Positions 53,901 through 62,971 are shown, counted from the stretch's first letter. The stretch: DNA of 64,000 nucleotides from Shewanella kaireitica (GCF_023284045.1 NZ_JAKIKQ010000004.1:1-64000), one strand, 5' to 3'. The notes: generated by a model from the sequence alone, not told the origin. Made by a program: numbers and translations.

Positions 53901-54071
53901 GGTTGCCGAAGCACCGTCATAGGTTGTCATCACAGTAACAACAGGGCTTTCAACGTCTGGCATTTCACGAACAGCGAGTTTACTGAACGAGACTGCACCA
54001 AAGACACACAGTAATAAGCTTAAAACAATGGCGACAACAGGGCGCTTAACGGATACATCTGATAACCACAT
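50964..54071 (-). CDS. RND efflux pump, second system
   Basis: A 1035-residue inner-membrane RND transporter. The proton-relay acids are Asp401-Asp402 in [17 protein letters not shown], and Lys920 lies in GMVTKNGILIVEFANQ. The N-terminus WLSDVSVKRPVVAIVLSLLL and the GG-rich central loops place it in the HAE1 superfamily, in a branch (VSVKRPVVA start, short adaptor) different from the AcrB-like pump at 22.7 kb. The Gln/Lys-rich C-terminus is cytoplasmic. The ATG directly follows the adaptor stop codon, giving tight translational coupling. Substrate unknown. Confidence 0.94.
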   Translation of the reverse strand: MWLSDVSVKRPVVAIVLSLLLCVFGAVSFSKLAVREMPDVESPVVTVMTTYDGASATIMESQITTALEDELTGISGVDQIESVTRNGMSRITVTFFLGWDLTEGVSDVRDAVARAQRRLPDEANDPIVSKDNGTGEPSVYVNLSSSIMDRTQLTDYAQRVLEDRFSLISGVSSVDISGGLYKVMYVQLKPELMAGRQVTASDIIKVLNQENVETPGGEVRNDTTVMAVRTARLYQNPEDFDYLVLRRASDGTPVYLKDVADVFIGAENENSTFKSDGVVNISLGVVPQSDANPLEVAQDVHKEVDRIQQFLPEGTKLIVDYDSTVFIDRSIDEVFNTLAITALLVILVLYIFIGQARATLIPAVTVPVSLISAFIAANSFGFSINLLTLMALILSIGLVVDDAIVVVENIFHHIEKGEPPILAAYKGTREVGFAVVATTAVLVMVFLPISFMEGMVGLLFTEFSVMLAVSVIFSSIVALTLTPVLGSKLLKANVKPSRFNLWVEAKFARLEQLYRRVVSKAVSLRLAAPLVIIACIVGSGFLMKQVPAQLAPQEDRGVIFAFIKGAEGTSYNRMAANMEIAEKKLMPLLGQGVVKSFSIQAPAFGGRAGDQTGFVIIQLEDWNERTVNAQQALGVIAQALKGIPDVMVRPMLPGFRGGSSEPVQFVLGGSDYKELFKWATALEEEALYSPILEGPEIDYKETTPELVVTVDRERAAELGVSVAEVSETLEVMLGGRSETTFVERGEEYDVYLRGDENSFNSVADLSQIYMRSAKGELITLDTITHIEEVASAQKLSHNNKQKSITLKANLGEGYTLGEALDFLDQKAIEMLPSDISVAYTGESKDFKENQSSIFMVFGLALLVAYLVLAAQFESFINPLVVMFTVPMGVFGGFLGLYLTGQGLNIYSQIGMIMLIGMVTKNGILIVEFANQLRDKGLAIEQAIIDASARRLRPILMTAFTTLIGAIPLIMSTGAGSESRIAVGTVVFFGMAFATFVTLLIIPAMYRLISGATKSPGYVEAQLDKAIAEQALKQQQ

Positions 54072-55175
54072 TTAGATGCTACCTCGTGCTTGCTCTGTCT
54101 GTTGTTCAGCATCTTTAGCTATTGCTGAATTAGTGAGATCTTCAACCCGTAAGCCATCACGCATATTAACCAGCCCTTGAACTACAACTTTATCGCCAAT
54201 GGCTAGGCCATCGGTGATCAATACTTCATTGTCGATACGTGCACCTAGGGTAACTTTAGTGCGCTTGGCGAGCCCGTCCTCACCGACGACATATACAAAG
54301 CGGTTGGTGCCTGAGTATTCAAGTGCTTGTACTGGAATCACAGGTTCTGAGACACTAGGGAATACCAAGGTTGCTGACATCATCATGCCAGGTTTTAGGT
54401 GATGTTGAGGGTTGTCAAACTGCACTCTTACCCGAAGGTTAAGAGTGTCTTGGTTGACACGAGAATCAATAGCCGTCACTTTGCCGGCAAATTGGGTATC
54501 TGGCCATGCTCTGCTGGTGGCTAGCACATTCATGCCCGGGCTTAACATGGCGAGGTAATGCTCTGGTACTTGTAGATCTAAACGCATGCTAGATAGATCG
54601 TCCAAAGTCAGCAGTTCTGTGCCCGCGGTGACCATTTTTCCTTGGCTAAAATCGATTAAACCAGCAGTGCCAGAGAAAGGGGCACTTAGATAATGATAAT
54701 CAAGGTCGGCTTGCGCTGCGGCGAGCCTAGCGGTTGCCATGTCGACACTGGCTTTTTGGGCATCAATCTCTGTTTGAGTAATGGCATTACGGCTAATCAG
54801 TTTTGAAAATTCGGTGAGCTTACGTTTCTCATCGGCTAGGTAGCTAGCAGCTTCTGCCAGTGCGGCTTGAGCTTTGGCATCATCAAGCTGAACTAACAGT
54901 TGACCAGCTGTGATATCTTGATCTGAACTGACGTTAATTGAGCGGATCTTGCCAGCAATCTGCGGTGCGATGAAGACAGACTCCTCTGCATCGAGTTTAC
55001 CAACAAGAGAAAGGGACTGAGCTAACTCATGCTGATCGACAATACCGGTGATTACCGGAACCGTGCGCACTGCTCGCTCATTTTTAGCAGGTCTTTTTGC
55101 TTCAGATAGAGTGCTATATGTTAGCGCGCCCGCTAATATAAGAAAGATGGGGATTACAAAAGATGATGCTTTCAT
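54072..55175 (-). CDS. RND efflux periplasmic adaptor, second system
   Basis: A 367-residue membrane-fusion protein with an N-terminal membrane anchor (about 5-24) and no lipobox. The lipoyl segments ESVFIAPQIAGKIRSINVSSDQDITAGQLLVQLDD and YLSAPFSGTAGLIDFSQGKMVTAG flank a short coiled-coil hairpin (about 95-150). Barrel and membrane-proximal domains end near GRLVNMRDG-like sequence VVVQGLVNMRDGLRVEDL. It lacks an adjacent TolC gene, so the outer-membrane partner must be encoded elsewhere. First gene of the operon; only a weak ribosome site is seen. Confidence 0.92.
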   Translation of the reverse strand: MKASSFVIPIFLILAGALTYSTLSEAKRPAKNERAVRTVPVITGIVDQHELAQSLSLVGKLDAEESVFIAPQIAGKIRSINVSSDQDITAGQLLVQLDDAKAQAALAEAASYLADEKRKLTEFSKLISRNAITQTEIDAQKASVDMATARLAAAQADLDYHYLSAPFSGTAGLIDFSQGKMVTAGTELLTLDDLSSMRLDLQVPEHYLAMLSPGMNVLATSRAWPDTQFAGKVTAIDSRVNQDTLNLRVRVQFDNPQHHLKPGMMMSATLVFPSVSEPVIPVQALEYSGTNRFVYVVGEDGLAKRTKVTLGARIDNEVLITDGLAIGDKVVVQGLVNMRDGLRVEDLTNSAIAKDAEQQTEQARGSI

Positions 55176-55493
55176 GAGTGACTACTTAACGCTACCAAAG
55201 TTGCCCCTATTTTAGAAAAAAAACAGCTAGAGTAGGGTAAAGCAATGTAAAGTAAAGAAAATTAGCATTTAATTATTTACAGTTAATTAACTTAAAAGAT
55301 CGTCTTTTAACATTTATAGCGGTGGAATGATCTTTCTGTTTTCATCTGTTGGCTTTATTTAAAGTGCAAAGTGCTTTAATTAGCTTCTAACGATAAGGTT
55401 TAGCTCTCGCGACGTTATGCATAGTTGCATTTTTCACCAGTGGGTTACTCCGTTGTAATTTGGCCACTGGTGTTATGTCGTTATTGGTGCTGG
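55176..55493. other. Intergenic region, 318 bp
   Basis: Holds the promoter area of the second RND operon. A 9-bp inverted repeat (CACCAGTGG / CCACTGGTG, 55435-55472, 20-nt loop) lies just downstream of the phosphatase gene; it has no T-run on either strand suited to termination there. Nothing else recognised. Confidence 0.5.
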
Positions 55494-56564
55494 TTATAAA
55501 TTCTCACGGTTACCGTTATATAAGCCACGTGTAAGCTGCCCGTTTTCTAACAGAAGCAGTTCACCTGATTGACCTTTTTTGATGCTGGTATCAACAGCAA
55601 TCACTTTATTATTAAACAGTCCTAAAATTCGTTCTTGAGATGTATGGCCGACGACAATATGTTTAACATCAAAATGGTTGAGTATGGTGTCCAGTTCAGT
55701 TTCGGTAAATTCTTCTGAAAAGTAACCTCTGTACCATGTAGGGCCATTGCCAAAGAATAAAAAGTTAAGCTCATCATCAGCTTTACGTGATTGCTTTGAA
55801 GCATCCACATGTTGTCTGTAAAGTTTGTTGGCTCTCGCTAATGTTAGGTTTCGGCTGATCCATTCGCTGCTGATCCCACCATGCATATAAAGTACATCGT
55901 TGATTTTTATTATGGTATTTTTACTTCTGAGCCATTGACCTATTTCTGTATCGGCGCCATAAAGTTTGTCGTAGGAGCGGTCGAGCAGTTTTGCTGCAAC
56001 ATCATAACGCTTATGTACATAACGTAAGTCTCCACCGAGTACCATCTGTTCATGGTTACCCATTAACAGATGTACCATGCCGCCAGCATCCCTTGCTTGT
56101 TGGTCGAGTTTATACATAAACCACAGCACTTCATTTATTTGGTGGCCACGATCAAAGATATCACCGGTCATTACCATATGCCCATCACCAAAAGCCCAGT
56201 TGCCTTCATCATCGATAATCTCTTGGTTTGTCAGTAATGTAATAAGCACATCAAATTGGCCATGTACATCGCTTAAGGCGACGACTTTTTTAATACCAGA
56301 GTATGTATCAGGCATTACCTGTTTTATCTCTGCTGAAATGGTGGCTTGAGGGAGTTGGCCACAGCTTTCTGGCCGCTTCACCTGCTGCTCTATAACAGAG
56401 GTGCTTTTGAGGTTGTTGTTACACACCCAGTAAGCAGTACTTTGGCTTGATGATGCAGGTGTTATCACATAAGGGCCATCAAATTCAGCCTTGTCATTTG
56501 ACATCGCTGCAGTGGTAATTAATGCCAGCCCAAGTATTACAGGGCGAAAAATATCATTCATCAT
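55494..56564 (-). CDS. Exported PPP-type metallophosphatase (Shewanella-like)
   Basis: A 356-residue serine/threonine-phosphatase-fold protein. An N-terminal hydrophobic signal (about 5-22) is followed by the PPP metal motifs: LSDVHGQFD (Asp99, His101), GDIFDRGHQ (Asp135, Asp138, Arg139), MGNHEQM (Asn170, His171), MHGGIS and VVGHTSQ. GDIFDRG and GNHEQM are the signature forms of the Shewanella-like phosphatase (Shelph) branch. A Cys pair in the N-terminal extension (Cys48, Cys68) may form a disulfide, in keeping with a periplasmic location. No good ribosome site is visible; a second ATG follows the first. The substrate is unknown, and phosphoprotein or small phosphoester are both possible. 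Confidence 0.9.
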   Translation of the reverse strand: MMNDIFRPVILGLALITTAAMSNDKAEFDGPYVITPASSSQSTAYWVCNNNLKSTSVIEQQVKRPESCGQLPQATISAEIKQVMPDTYSGIKKVVALSDVHGQFDVLITLLTNQEIIDDEGNWAFGDGHMVMTGDIFDRGHQINEVLWFMYKLDQQARDAGGMVHLLMGNHEQMVLGGDLRYVHKRYDVAAKLLDRSYDKLYGADTEIGQWLRSKNTIIKINDVLYMHGGISSEWISRNLTLARANKLYRQHVDASKQSRKADDELNFLFFGNGPTWYRGYFSEEFTETELDTILNHFDVKHIVVGHTSQERILGLFNNKVIAVDTSIKKGQSGELLLLENGQLTRGLYNGNRENL

Positions 56565-56609
56565 TTCTATATTACTTCTTTTATTATTGTTGGGTTATAG
56601 GATTAGCGA

Positions 56610-57728
56610 TTACCAACCAATTAGGTAGCGGCTGCGCTTACTCATCAATTTTTTAATTAATAATGCAATCATATAGGAGATAGCAACTACTAAGAGGGTG
56701 ACGATTAGTGTGGTAAAGATATTGCCCTTGCCTGCAAGCCCAAACAGATCTGGGCTGTCATATATCATCCACCACGGGGTGGTGAGCCACGGGTGGATAA
56801 AGTAAATTGCAAAGCTGACTTCAGCCAGTTTTTGTAATGGAGCAATCGAGATATGTTCAAACTTATTGAGTAGTGCCAATATAACTAAAGTTAGCAACAG
56901 TTTTTGCGGCAACATTAGATCGGGAACGGTCATTTCAAACGGGGCTTTGTTGAGCACTCCAGCGCCAAAAAATTGCGCTTGAATCAGTGCGAGTGCAATA
57001 GCTGCAACCAGCATTAATAGCCAATATTTATCGATGAATGGAAACAGTTTGTCGCGATGAGCTGAGCCCCAAACCCCCAATAAGTAGCAAGGTAAGAAAT
57101 AGACTAGTGATTGAATAGCATTGAGGTTTGAAATAGGCCTGTGAACTAAAATAGCGATCACTAGCAGTACCAGAGCCCAGTGCATCACCTGCTGCTTTTT
57201 GATCAAATACATTACCCAAGGAGACAGCGCAAACAGCATCATTCCCATAGGGATATACCAGTAAGCAGTTAGGGTGCGTCCGGTGATAACATACCAACTA
57301 GCAGCTTGAGCAGGTGCTGTAATATCAGCATAGAGCACATGAAATGCTGGGTCAGTGCCAACAGTCAAGTGCCAAACGATCCATGGTAGTGATAGTAATA
57401 AATAGGGTAGAAAAACAAACTTTGTTTTGCTTTTCATATACTTTTTGTAGTCCCAGCGATGATAAAACACATGGTGAAACAGAAACCCTGAAATGAAGAC
57501 AAAAAATACGGTGCCGTTCATCATCAAGTTAAACCAAGCTTTGTCGGCGAATGTTTCAATTTCCCATCCCGCTGGTCGATAACAGTGTGCCATCACAATG
57601 AAAATAATAGCGATACCGCGGAAGTGGTTAATACTATTTAAGAATTTTTTGGGCTTCTTTTCTGTCCCGACAGGCTCTGCTGTTGAGACGGTGGGGTTGC
57701 CTTGAGCTTGAGTGAGTTTTTCATCCAT
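56610..57728 (-). CDS. Acyltransferase family 3 membrane protein
   Basis: A 372-residue integral membrane protein with about ten helices, family of bacterial O-acyltransferases (PF01757) that transfer acetyl or other acyl groups to sugars or lipids. The entry block NHFRGIAIIFIVMAHCYRP contains the family Arg and catalytic His (about 36-47). A soluble N-terminal tail of about 28 residues rich in Thr/Glu/Lys precedes it. FFVFISGFLFHHV and SFAIYFIHPWL are also characteristic. It sits between a phosphatase and a coiled-coil envelope protein, which does not identify its substrate. Confidence 0.9.
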   Translation of the reverse strand: MDEKLTQAQGNPTVSTAEPVGTEKKPKKFLNSINHFRGIAIIFIVMAHCYRPAGWEIETFADKAWFNLMMNGTVFFVFISGFLFHHVFYHRWDYKKYMKSKTKFVFLPYLLLSLPWIVWHLTVGTDPAFHVLYADITAPAQAASWYVITGRTLTAYWYIPMGMMLFALSPWVMYLIKKQQVMHWALVLLVIAILVHRPISNLNAIQSLVYFLPCYLLGVWGSAHRDKLFPFIDKYWLLMLVAAIALALIQAQFFGAGVLNKAPFEMTVPDLMLPQKLLLTLVILALLNKFEHISIAPLQKLAEVSFAIYFIHPWLTTPWWMIYDSPDLFGLAGKGNIFTTLIVTLLVVAISYMIALLIKKLMSKRSRYLIGW

Positions 57729-57885
57729 GGCTTTGGTTCTTATTATTGTTAATTCACTGATTTAACGCTTAGCATCTCATAATTAGAGTTATTTTGTTGT
57801 GAAAATACAACGATGACGTGAATGCAGCTTAGCCTAGCTTATTCTTTGATTAGCGAGCTAGGCAAAAACAGGCTACTGCCCTAGG

Positions 57886-59103
57886 TTATTTATTAATAGG
57901 TTCATTGGTAAATTCGATATTCTGTTGCTTTGATGACGGTGTAACGCCGATGAAATACTCATAGCCTTTTTCTGATTCTGTGTTTGTCTGTTTTTGTTTC
58001 TCAGGTGTTGGTATTGTTGTGTTATCGGCAAGCAGAGTGAATTTGGCTTTTTTCTTAGGTTTGATATTACCTTTTGCCACTTCCACACTGGGTAATCGCT
58101 CAACACTATTGCTCACTTTGAGTACTTTTGGCTGCTTACTATCTTTGAAGTTATAGCTGAACACACCGTTACCTTCGATTTTTTCTACGCTGGATTTATC
58201 ATTATTTTGGTATGAAGCCAAAATGCCATGCTTACCTAGCGGTATTTCATGAAATAGCTCTTTACCTGAACCGATTTTTTTACCATTGATAAACCAATCT
58301 GCTGGCACGTTGCTGACGAGTGTCACCATTGCCGAGCGCAAGCCTAGCTTTTCGTTTAGAACCGTATCTATTTTGCTGTTATAAGAGGGCTTAAAGTTCA
58401 TTGCTACTTTATAGCGCAGATCTCCAGCCATATTCATATTGGCATCAACAACTTGATAAGAAAGTAAAACGCTTTTGTCGTTTAAGAATGGTGATTTATT
58501 GCGAGTACTCGACAGGATCTGGCTTTTGGATTCTTTTAAGCAATCAGTGATTGATTGAAACTTAGAACATTTTGTAGAGCCACTAATATTAACGGGGTGG
58601 TTACTTGTGGTTTTCGAGAGATCGCTGATTAATCGGTTGATTATGTCAGTTTTGAGTTCAAATAGTTGCTGGCTTTTCTGTAGCCTACGCTTATTTACCG
58701 CTTCGAACTCTTCCTGAATCGTAAGGCTTTGTCGTTTTAGTGCAGCAGAATCAATTTCTGTTTTTAGGGTTAAGTTAGCAGTTGAATTGATATTGCCTTC
58801 TATTTTTGCGTAAAAATCACTCATATCACTTTTGGCTAAAATTTTCTTCGGCAACTGAGTAATAAGCTTTTGGTACTGCGCTTGATTAAGCGCGATTTTA
58901 TCTTTCAATTCTTGGATATCGTAGGAGCGCTTATTTAATTGTGAAAATTTATCATTAACAGAGATCAGCTCAGAGTCTATATCATATTGGCTCTCTATTC
59001 GCTCAAACAGACCTTCCTCGGCAGGGGTTATCACTTTTAATGTTGCAAATGAGTTGCTCGAGAATAAACAAATAACCGCAAGGGGAATTAAACCGTATCT
59101 CAC
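57886..59103 (-). CDS. Periplasmic coiled-coil protein with PEGA-like module
   Basis: A 405-residue exported protein. The signal peptide is cut after about residue 20 (SNSFA). A long helical, Gln/Lys/Glu-rich part (about 35-165) likely forms a coiled coil. A Cys pair (CSKFQSITDC) follows, then a beta domain with VSNVPADWFINGKKIGSG...IPLGKHGILASY (about 265-300), resembling a PEGA surface module. The C-terminal tail is Lys/Pro/Thr-rich and disordered. The start is GTG, with ACGGAG 7 bases upstream. No known family as a whole; an envelope-binding or scaffold role is only inferred. Confidence 0.7.
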   Translation of the reverse strand: MRYGLIPLAVICLFSSNSFATLKVITPAEEGLFERIESQYDIDSELISVNDKFSQLNKRSYDIQELKDKIALNQAQYQKLITQLPKKILAKSDMSDFYAKIEGNINSTANLTLKTEIDSAALKRQSLTIQEEFEAVNKRRLQKSQQLFELKTDIINRLISDLSKTTSNHPVNISGSTKCSKFQSITDCLKESKSQILSSTRNKSPFLNDKSVLLSYQVVDANMNMAGDLRYKVAMNFKPSYNSKIDTVLNEKLGLRSAMVTLVSNVPADWFINGKKIGSGKELFHEIPLGKHGILASYQNNDKSSVEKIEGNGVFSYNFKDSKQPKVLKVSNSVERLPSVEVAKGNIKPKKKAKFTLLADNTTIPTPEKQKQTNTESEKGYEYFIGVTPSSKQQNIEFTNEPINK

Positions 59104-59304
59104 TGAAAACTCCGTTTAAAATTATTCACTGAATCACCAACTTTTGTAGCCTCGAAAATACAACAAATTATCGAAGAACAACCTTTTATGTATAATGTAT
59201 AAAGTATGCTAACTCAGTTAAATTAACTATACAATTAGATTGTGCATTGTTCTGCTATTAATTTGACGGATGGTGGAGAACTGGCGTGACAAACAGGTTG
59301 GTAG

Positions 59305-59335
59305 AAACAAAAACAGAGACCGAAGTCTCTGTTTT
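59305..59335 (-). terminator. Terminator of ettA
   Basis: An 11-bp stem (AAAACAGAGAC / GTCTCTGTTTT) closed by a TTCG loop (minus strand), followed by five T, 21 bases past the stop codon. Confidence 0.93.
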
Positions 59336-59355
59336 GATTTGGGGCGCGACAGTGA

Positions 59356-61023
59356 CTATTTAGTCATACGCTTGTATTTCAAACGATGTGGTTCGACTAC
59401 ATCAGTGCCTAATGTGTCTTTCAGCCATGCTGAGTACTCGGTGTAGTTACCTTCGTAGAAGTTAACCTTACCTTCGTCGCGGTAATCAAGAATGTGCGTC
59501 GCAATTCTATCTAAGAACCAACGGTCATGGGAAATAACCATGGCACAACCTGGAAACTCTAATAACGCTTCCTCAAGTGCACGCAAGGTTTCAACATCTA
59601 AATCGTTGGTTGGTTCATCGAGTAGTAATACGTTGCCGCCAGCTTGTAATAACTTAGCCAAATGCACACGGTTACGTTCACCGCCCGATAGCGTGCCAAT
59701 AATTTTTTGCTGATCGCCACCACGGAAGTTAAAGCGGCCAACATAAGCTCGGCTTGGGATCTCGGTATTGTTAATACGCATGATGTCTTGGCCTTCGGAG
59801 ATCTCTTGCCAGACAGTGTTTTTATCGTTCATTGAATCGCGGAATTGCTCAACCGAGGCAATTTGTACCGATTCGCCTAACTCAACACTGCCGCTATCAG
59901 GTTGCTCTGCGCCTGAAATCATTTTGAACAGCGTAGATTTACCTGCACCGTTAGCGCCGATAATACCAACGATTGCGCCTTTAGGCACCGAAAAGCTTAA
60001 ATCATCAATCAGTACTCGGTCGCCGTATGATTTAGTCAGGTTATTGATCTCAATAACTTTGTCACCCAAACGTGGCCCTGGTGGAATAAACAGCTCGTTG
60101 GTTTCGTTACGCTTTTGGTAGTCATTGGTATTAAGCTCTTCAAAACGAGCCATACGAGCCTTACCTTTAGACTGTCTGCCTTTGGCGCCTTGACGTACCC
60201 ACTCGAGTTCTTTAGCAATGGTTTTTTGTCGAGCACTCTGGGTTGCAGACTCTTGTTGTAAACGCGCGTCTTTTTGCTCTAACCAAGAGGAGTAGTTGCC
60301 TTCCCACGGGATCCCTTCGCCGCGATCGAGTTCCAAAATCCAACCCGCTGCATTATCGAGGAAATATCTATCGTGGGTGATCGCCACAACTGTGCCAGTG
60401 TAGTCTTGTAAAAAACGCTCTAACCAAGCAACAGATTCAGCATCTAAGTGGTTGGTCGGTTCATCGAGTAGCAGCATGTCAGGCTTTTCAAGTAATAAGC
60501 GACAAATTGCAACTCGTCGTCGTTCACCACCTGAGAGTACTTCAATTTTTTCATCCCAATCTGGTAAGCGAAGTGCATTGGCTGCACGTTCTAATACCAC
60601 ATCAAGGTTATGTGCATCTTGTGATTGGATGATGGCTTCAAGCTGACCTTGTTCTTTAGCTAGCGCATCGAAATCAGCATCTGGCTCTGCGTAAAGCGCA
60701 TAAACCTCATCTAAACGTACCAGTGCGTTTTTAGCATCAGAAACAGCTTCTTCAATCGCTTCGCGCACTGTTTGGGTCGGATCGAGTTTAGGTTCTTGTG
60801 GTAGGTAACCAATCTTAAGATCTTGCATTGGCCTTGCTTCACCTTCGATCTCGGTATCGAGGCCAGCCATGATGCGAAGTAGCGTTGATTTACCTGAACC
60901 GTTTAGACCCAAGACACCAATTTTGGCACCTGGGAAAAAACTTAAGGAGATATCTTTTAAAATTTGCTTTTTTGGCGGAACAATCTTGCCCACTCTAAGC
61001 ATGCTGTATACAAACTGAGCCAT
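59356..61023 (-). CDS. ettA: Energy-dependent translational throttle protein EttA
   Basis: A 555-residue ABC-F ATPase, the same length as E. coli EttA, which binds the ribosomal E site and gates the first elongation steps according to ADP/ATP ratio. Two ABC cassettes are present: Walker A GLNGSGKST and GANGAGKST, signatures LSGGERRRVA and LSGGERNRVH, and Walker B LLLDEPTNHLD and LLLDEPTNDLD. The interdomain linker with the arm and the P-site tRNA-interaction motif region lies between them (about 225-320). Monocistronic with its own terminator; cytoplasmic. Confidence 0.96.
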   Translation of the reverse strand: MAQFVYSMLRVGKIVPPKKQILKDISLSFFPGAKIGVLGLNGSGKSTLLRIMAGLDTEIEGEARPMQDLKIGYLPQEPKLDPTQTVREAIEEAVSDAKNALVRLDEVYALYAEPDADFDALAKEQGQLEAIIQSQDAHNLDVVLERAANALRLPDWDEKIEVLSGGERRRVAICRLLLEKPDMLLLDEPTNHLDAESVAWLERFLQDYTGTVVAITHDRYFLDNAAGWILELDRGEGIPWEGNYSSWLEQKDARLQQESATQSARQKTIAKELEWVRQGAKGRQSKGKARMARFEELNTNDYQKRNETNELFIPPGPRLGDKVIEINNLTKSYGDRVLIDDLSFSVPKGAIVGIIGANGAGKSTLFKMISGAEQPDSGSVELGESVQIASVEQFRDSMNDKNTVWQEISEGQDIMRINNTEIPSRAYVGRFNFRGGDQQKIIGTLSGGERNRVHLAKLLQAGGNVLLLDEPTNDLDVETLRALEEALLEFPGCAMVISHDRWFLDRIATHILDYRDEGKVNFYEGNYTEYSAWLKDTLGTDVVEPHRLKYKRMTK

Positions 61024-61351
61024 TTTATTTCTCTTTGACTGGGAATGGCGACGATTCTACTCGAATCGCCGCAGAACTTAAATCTGATCTTTGGCTAATC
61101 CTTAAGATGTACAAACACTCAATCGTTCAATAGATGAGTTTAGTAAGCCGTTGTCATCGGGCTGTGACGCTTTGGAACCATAAAGGCATTGCCTACGCTA
61201 AGTGAGTAAAAGTGTATCTGGAATTGCTGCTATTTACCTTAAATAAATGTAGCATTATTGTTACATTTATTGGCGGGTCAATTTTAACAATAAGAAAATC
61301 ATCGCTGGGCGTAGTATGCAGCGATTTAAATTAGTTATTTAAGGGAATAAA
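61024..61351. other. Divergent intergenic region, 328 bp
   Basis: Separates ettA (minus) from the DUF3943 gene (plus). A 7-bp palindrome with 9-nt spacer, AAATGTA...TACATTT (61245-61267), lies about 85 bp before the DUF3943 start and is operator-like. No promoter consensus pair was found. Confidence 0.5.
61245..61267 (+). promoter_or_regulatory. Operator-like palindrome upstream of the DUF3943 gene
   Basis: AAATGTA and TACATTT form an inverted repeat with a centre about one helical turn apart, the layout of a dimeric regulator site. The regulator is not identified. Confidence 0.35.
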
Positions 61352-62971
61352 TTGAATATCAAAAAATATGCAGTATTGAGTGCTGCTGTTTTGGCGCTAA
61401 GCCCTCCGTTACTTGCGGTTGAGAGTAATGATTTTACGTCTTTAGTATCCCCACTTCCTTCATCAATGTTAAAAGCTGACGCTGATATCGATGGCGACGA
61501 TTCAGCGGCATTTTCTACCAGCGATGAAGGATCACCACTAGACAATGCAATAACGCTTCCTCAGTTAGTAGAAAAGGATTGGTGGGGCGCGCTTGCGGAA
61601 ATAACGACTGTATTGGTTATTGGAGAGTTGCTCTATCAGTCTGGTGAAGAGAGCATGAAGCAAGACTTTGATTATGAGATTGAAGGTAATGCTGGACGGT
61701 ATTTTGTGGACCGTATTATCTCTACCGAATCTTGGAAGTTAGATGATAACGAAATTGGTATGAATTGGGGGCATGCCTATGCGGGCGCGTTATACCACCA
61801 AGCTTTTCGTAACTATAACTTCAACTATTACGAGTCTATGCTTGGTAATTTTATAGCATCTGGAATATGGGAAGTATTTGCTGAGTACAAAGAGGTTGTG
61901 AGCATTAATGACCAGATTGTGACTACATTTGGCGGTTCAGTATTGGGAGAAAGCTTTTTTCAATTGGGCGAGATGCTTGATACCAAAGAAGGCTGGGTAC
62001 CTGCGACCTTTGCTGCAGTGTTTAATCCTTCGCGCGCAATACGCGGTTGGTTTGGTTATAGCAGCCCTAATCGCTTTGACAGACAAAAAGCGCAAGATAG
62101 ATTCGATATATACACTGGCGTACTTCATTCAATTAAAGAAGCTGAGGATATTTCGACTTCGACGGTATTGCTCGGTGTCGATGCGAGTATTGATAGCATA
62201 CAAGGGCAATACGATGCACTGTCTGCGACGCCAAGTCAGGTAGAACTCAATATGGAGTTGGGGATCTCTCAAGAGGGGATTGAAGATTGGCAGTTGTCTT
62301 CTTCACTTTTTCTAGGTGGATATACTCAACAGGTTAAACCGATGACAGGTTCCCGTGAGTCATGGGGACATAGTTGGTTTGTTGGCCCCTCAATGGGCAT
62401 CGAGTACTCAAGTTTAGGCCAAGAAGATGAAGAGGATTTTTTTGCGGCGATAAATGTAATCGGTTTGTCGGTTGGTAGTGAGTGGGAAAATGCTGATTTT
62501 GCGATCAGTATCCGCGGCGATATATTTGGTGATTTTAGTATGGTTAAACCCTTTGCGGAAAAAAGCTATCGTGCTGCAGGGGGGCAGTTTTGGGGGACTA
62601 AGTCGGTACTCTGGGAAGGGGGTTACGCTTATGGATTGGGACATACCGCAAAAGTTAAGTTTGAAGCCAGTTACAGAGAATTGCTCTTAGGGTTAAAAGT
62701 GACCTCGCAACGTTGGGATTCGATTGACGATAAAGAGTTTAACCGCAGCAGCGATTGGAACCCTAATAAGAGTGATTTAGATTTCAAGGATGCACGGGAT
62801 CGTTATGAGGTTTACTTGGGTGTTCCTATTGCTAAAAGTTTTGAGATCAGTGTGCATTACGAACGCATTGACCGCACAGGCAAGCTGGTAGGTATTGATA
62901 ATTCGTCTGTTTCGTTCAGAAATGATGATAGTGAAAACCGCACGAGTTTGAAGCTTGCTTATAAATACTAA
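61352..62971 (+). CDS. DUF3943 outer-membrane protein
   Basis: A 539-residue exported protein. A signal peptide (cut after about residue 22, PLLA) precedes an acidic low-complexity stretch (ADIDGDDSAAFSTSDEGS). The helical DUF3943-like core follows (about 70-235, MNWGHAYAGALYHQAFRNYNFNYYESMLGNF... GESFFQLGEM). A C-terminal region of about 300 residues with alternating strands and terminal YKY suggests a beta-barrel in the outer membrane. The start is TTG, with AAGGG 7 bases upstream. It is preceded by a palindrome in the promoter region. Function unknown; monocistronic. Confidence 0.8.
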   Translation: MNIKKYAVLSAAVLALSPPLLAVESNDFTSLVSPLPSSMLKADADIDGDDSAAFSTSDEGSPLDNAITLPQLVEKDWWGALAEITTVLVIGELLYQSGEESMKQDFDYEIEGNAGRYFVDRIISTESWKLDDNEIGMNWGHAYAGALYHQAFRNYNFNYYESMLGNFIASGIWEVFAEYKEVVSINDQIVTTFGGSVLGESFFQLGEMLDTKEGWVPATFAAVFNPSRAIRGWFGYSSPNRFDRQKAQDRFDIYTGVLHSIKEAEDISTSTVLLGVDASIDSIQGQYDALSATPSQVELNMELGISQEGIEDWQLSSSLFLGGYTQQVKPMTGSRESWGHSWFVGPSMGIEYSSLGQEDEEDFFAAINVIGLSVGSEWENADFAISIRGDIFGDFSMVKPFAEKSYRAAGGQFWGTKSVLWEGGYAYGLGHTAKVKFEASYRELLLGLKVTSQRWDSIDDKEFNRSSDWNPNKSDLDFKDARDRYEVYLGVPIAKSFEISVHYERIDRTGKLVGIDNSSVSFRNDDSENRTSLKLAYKY

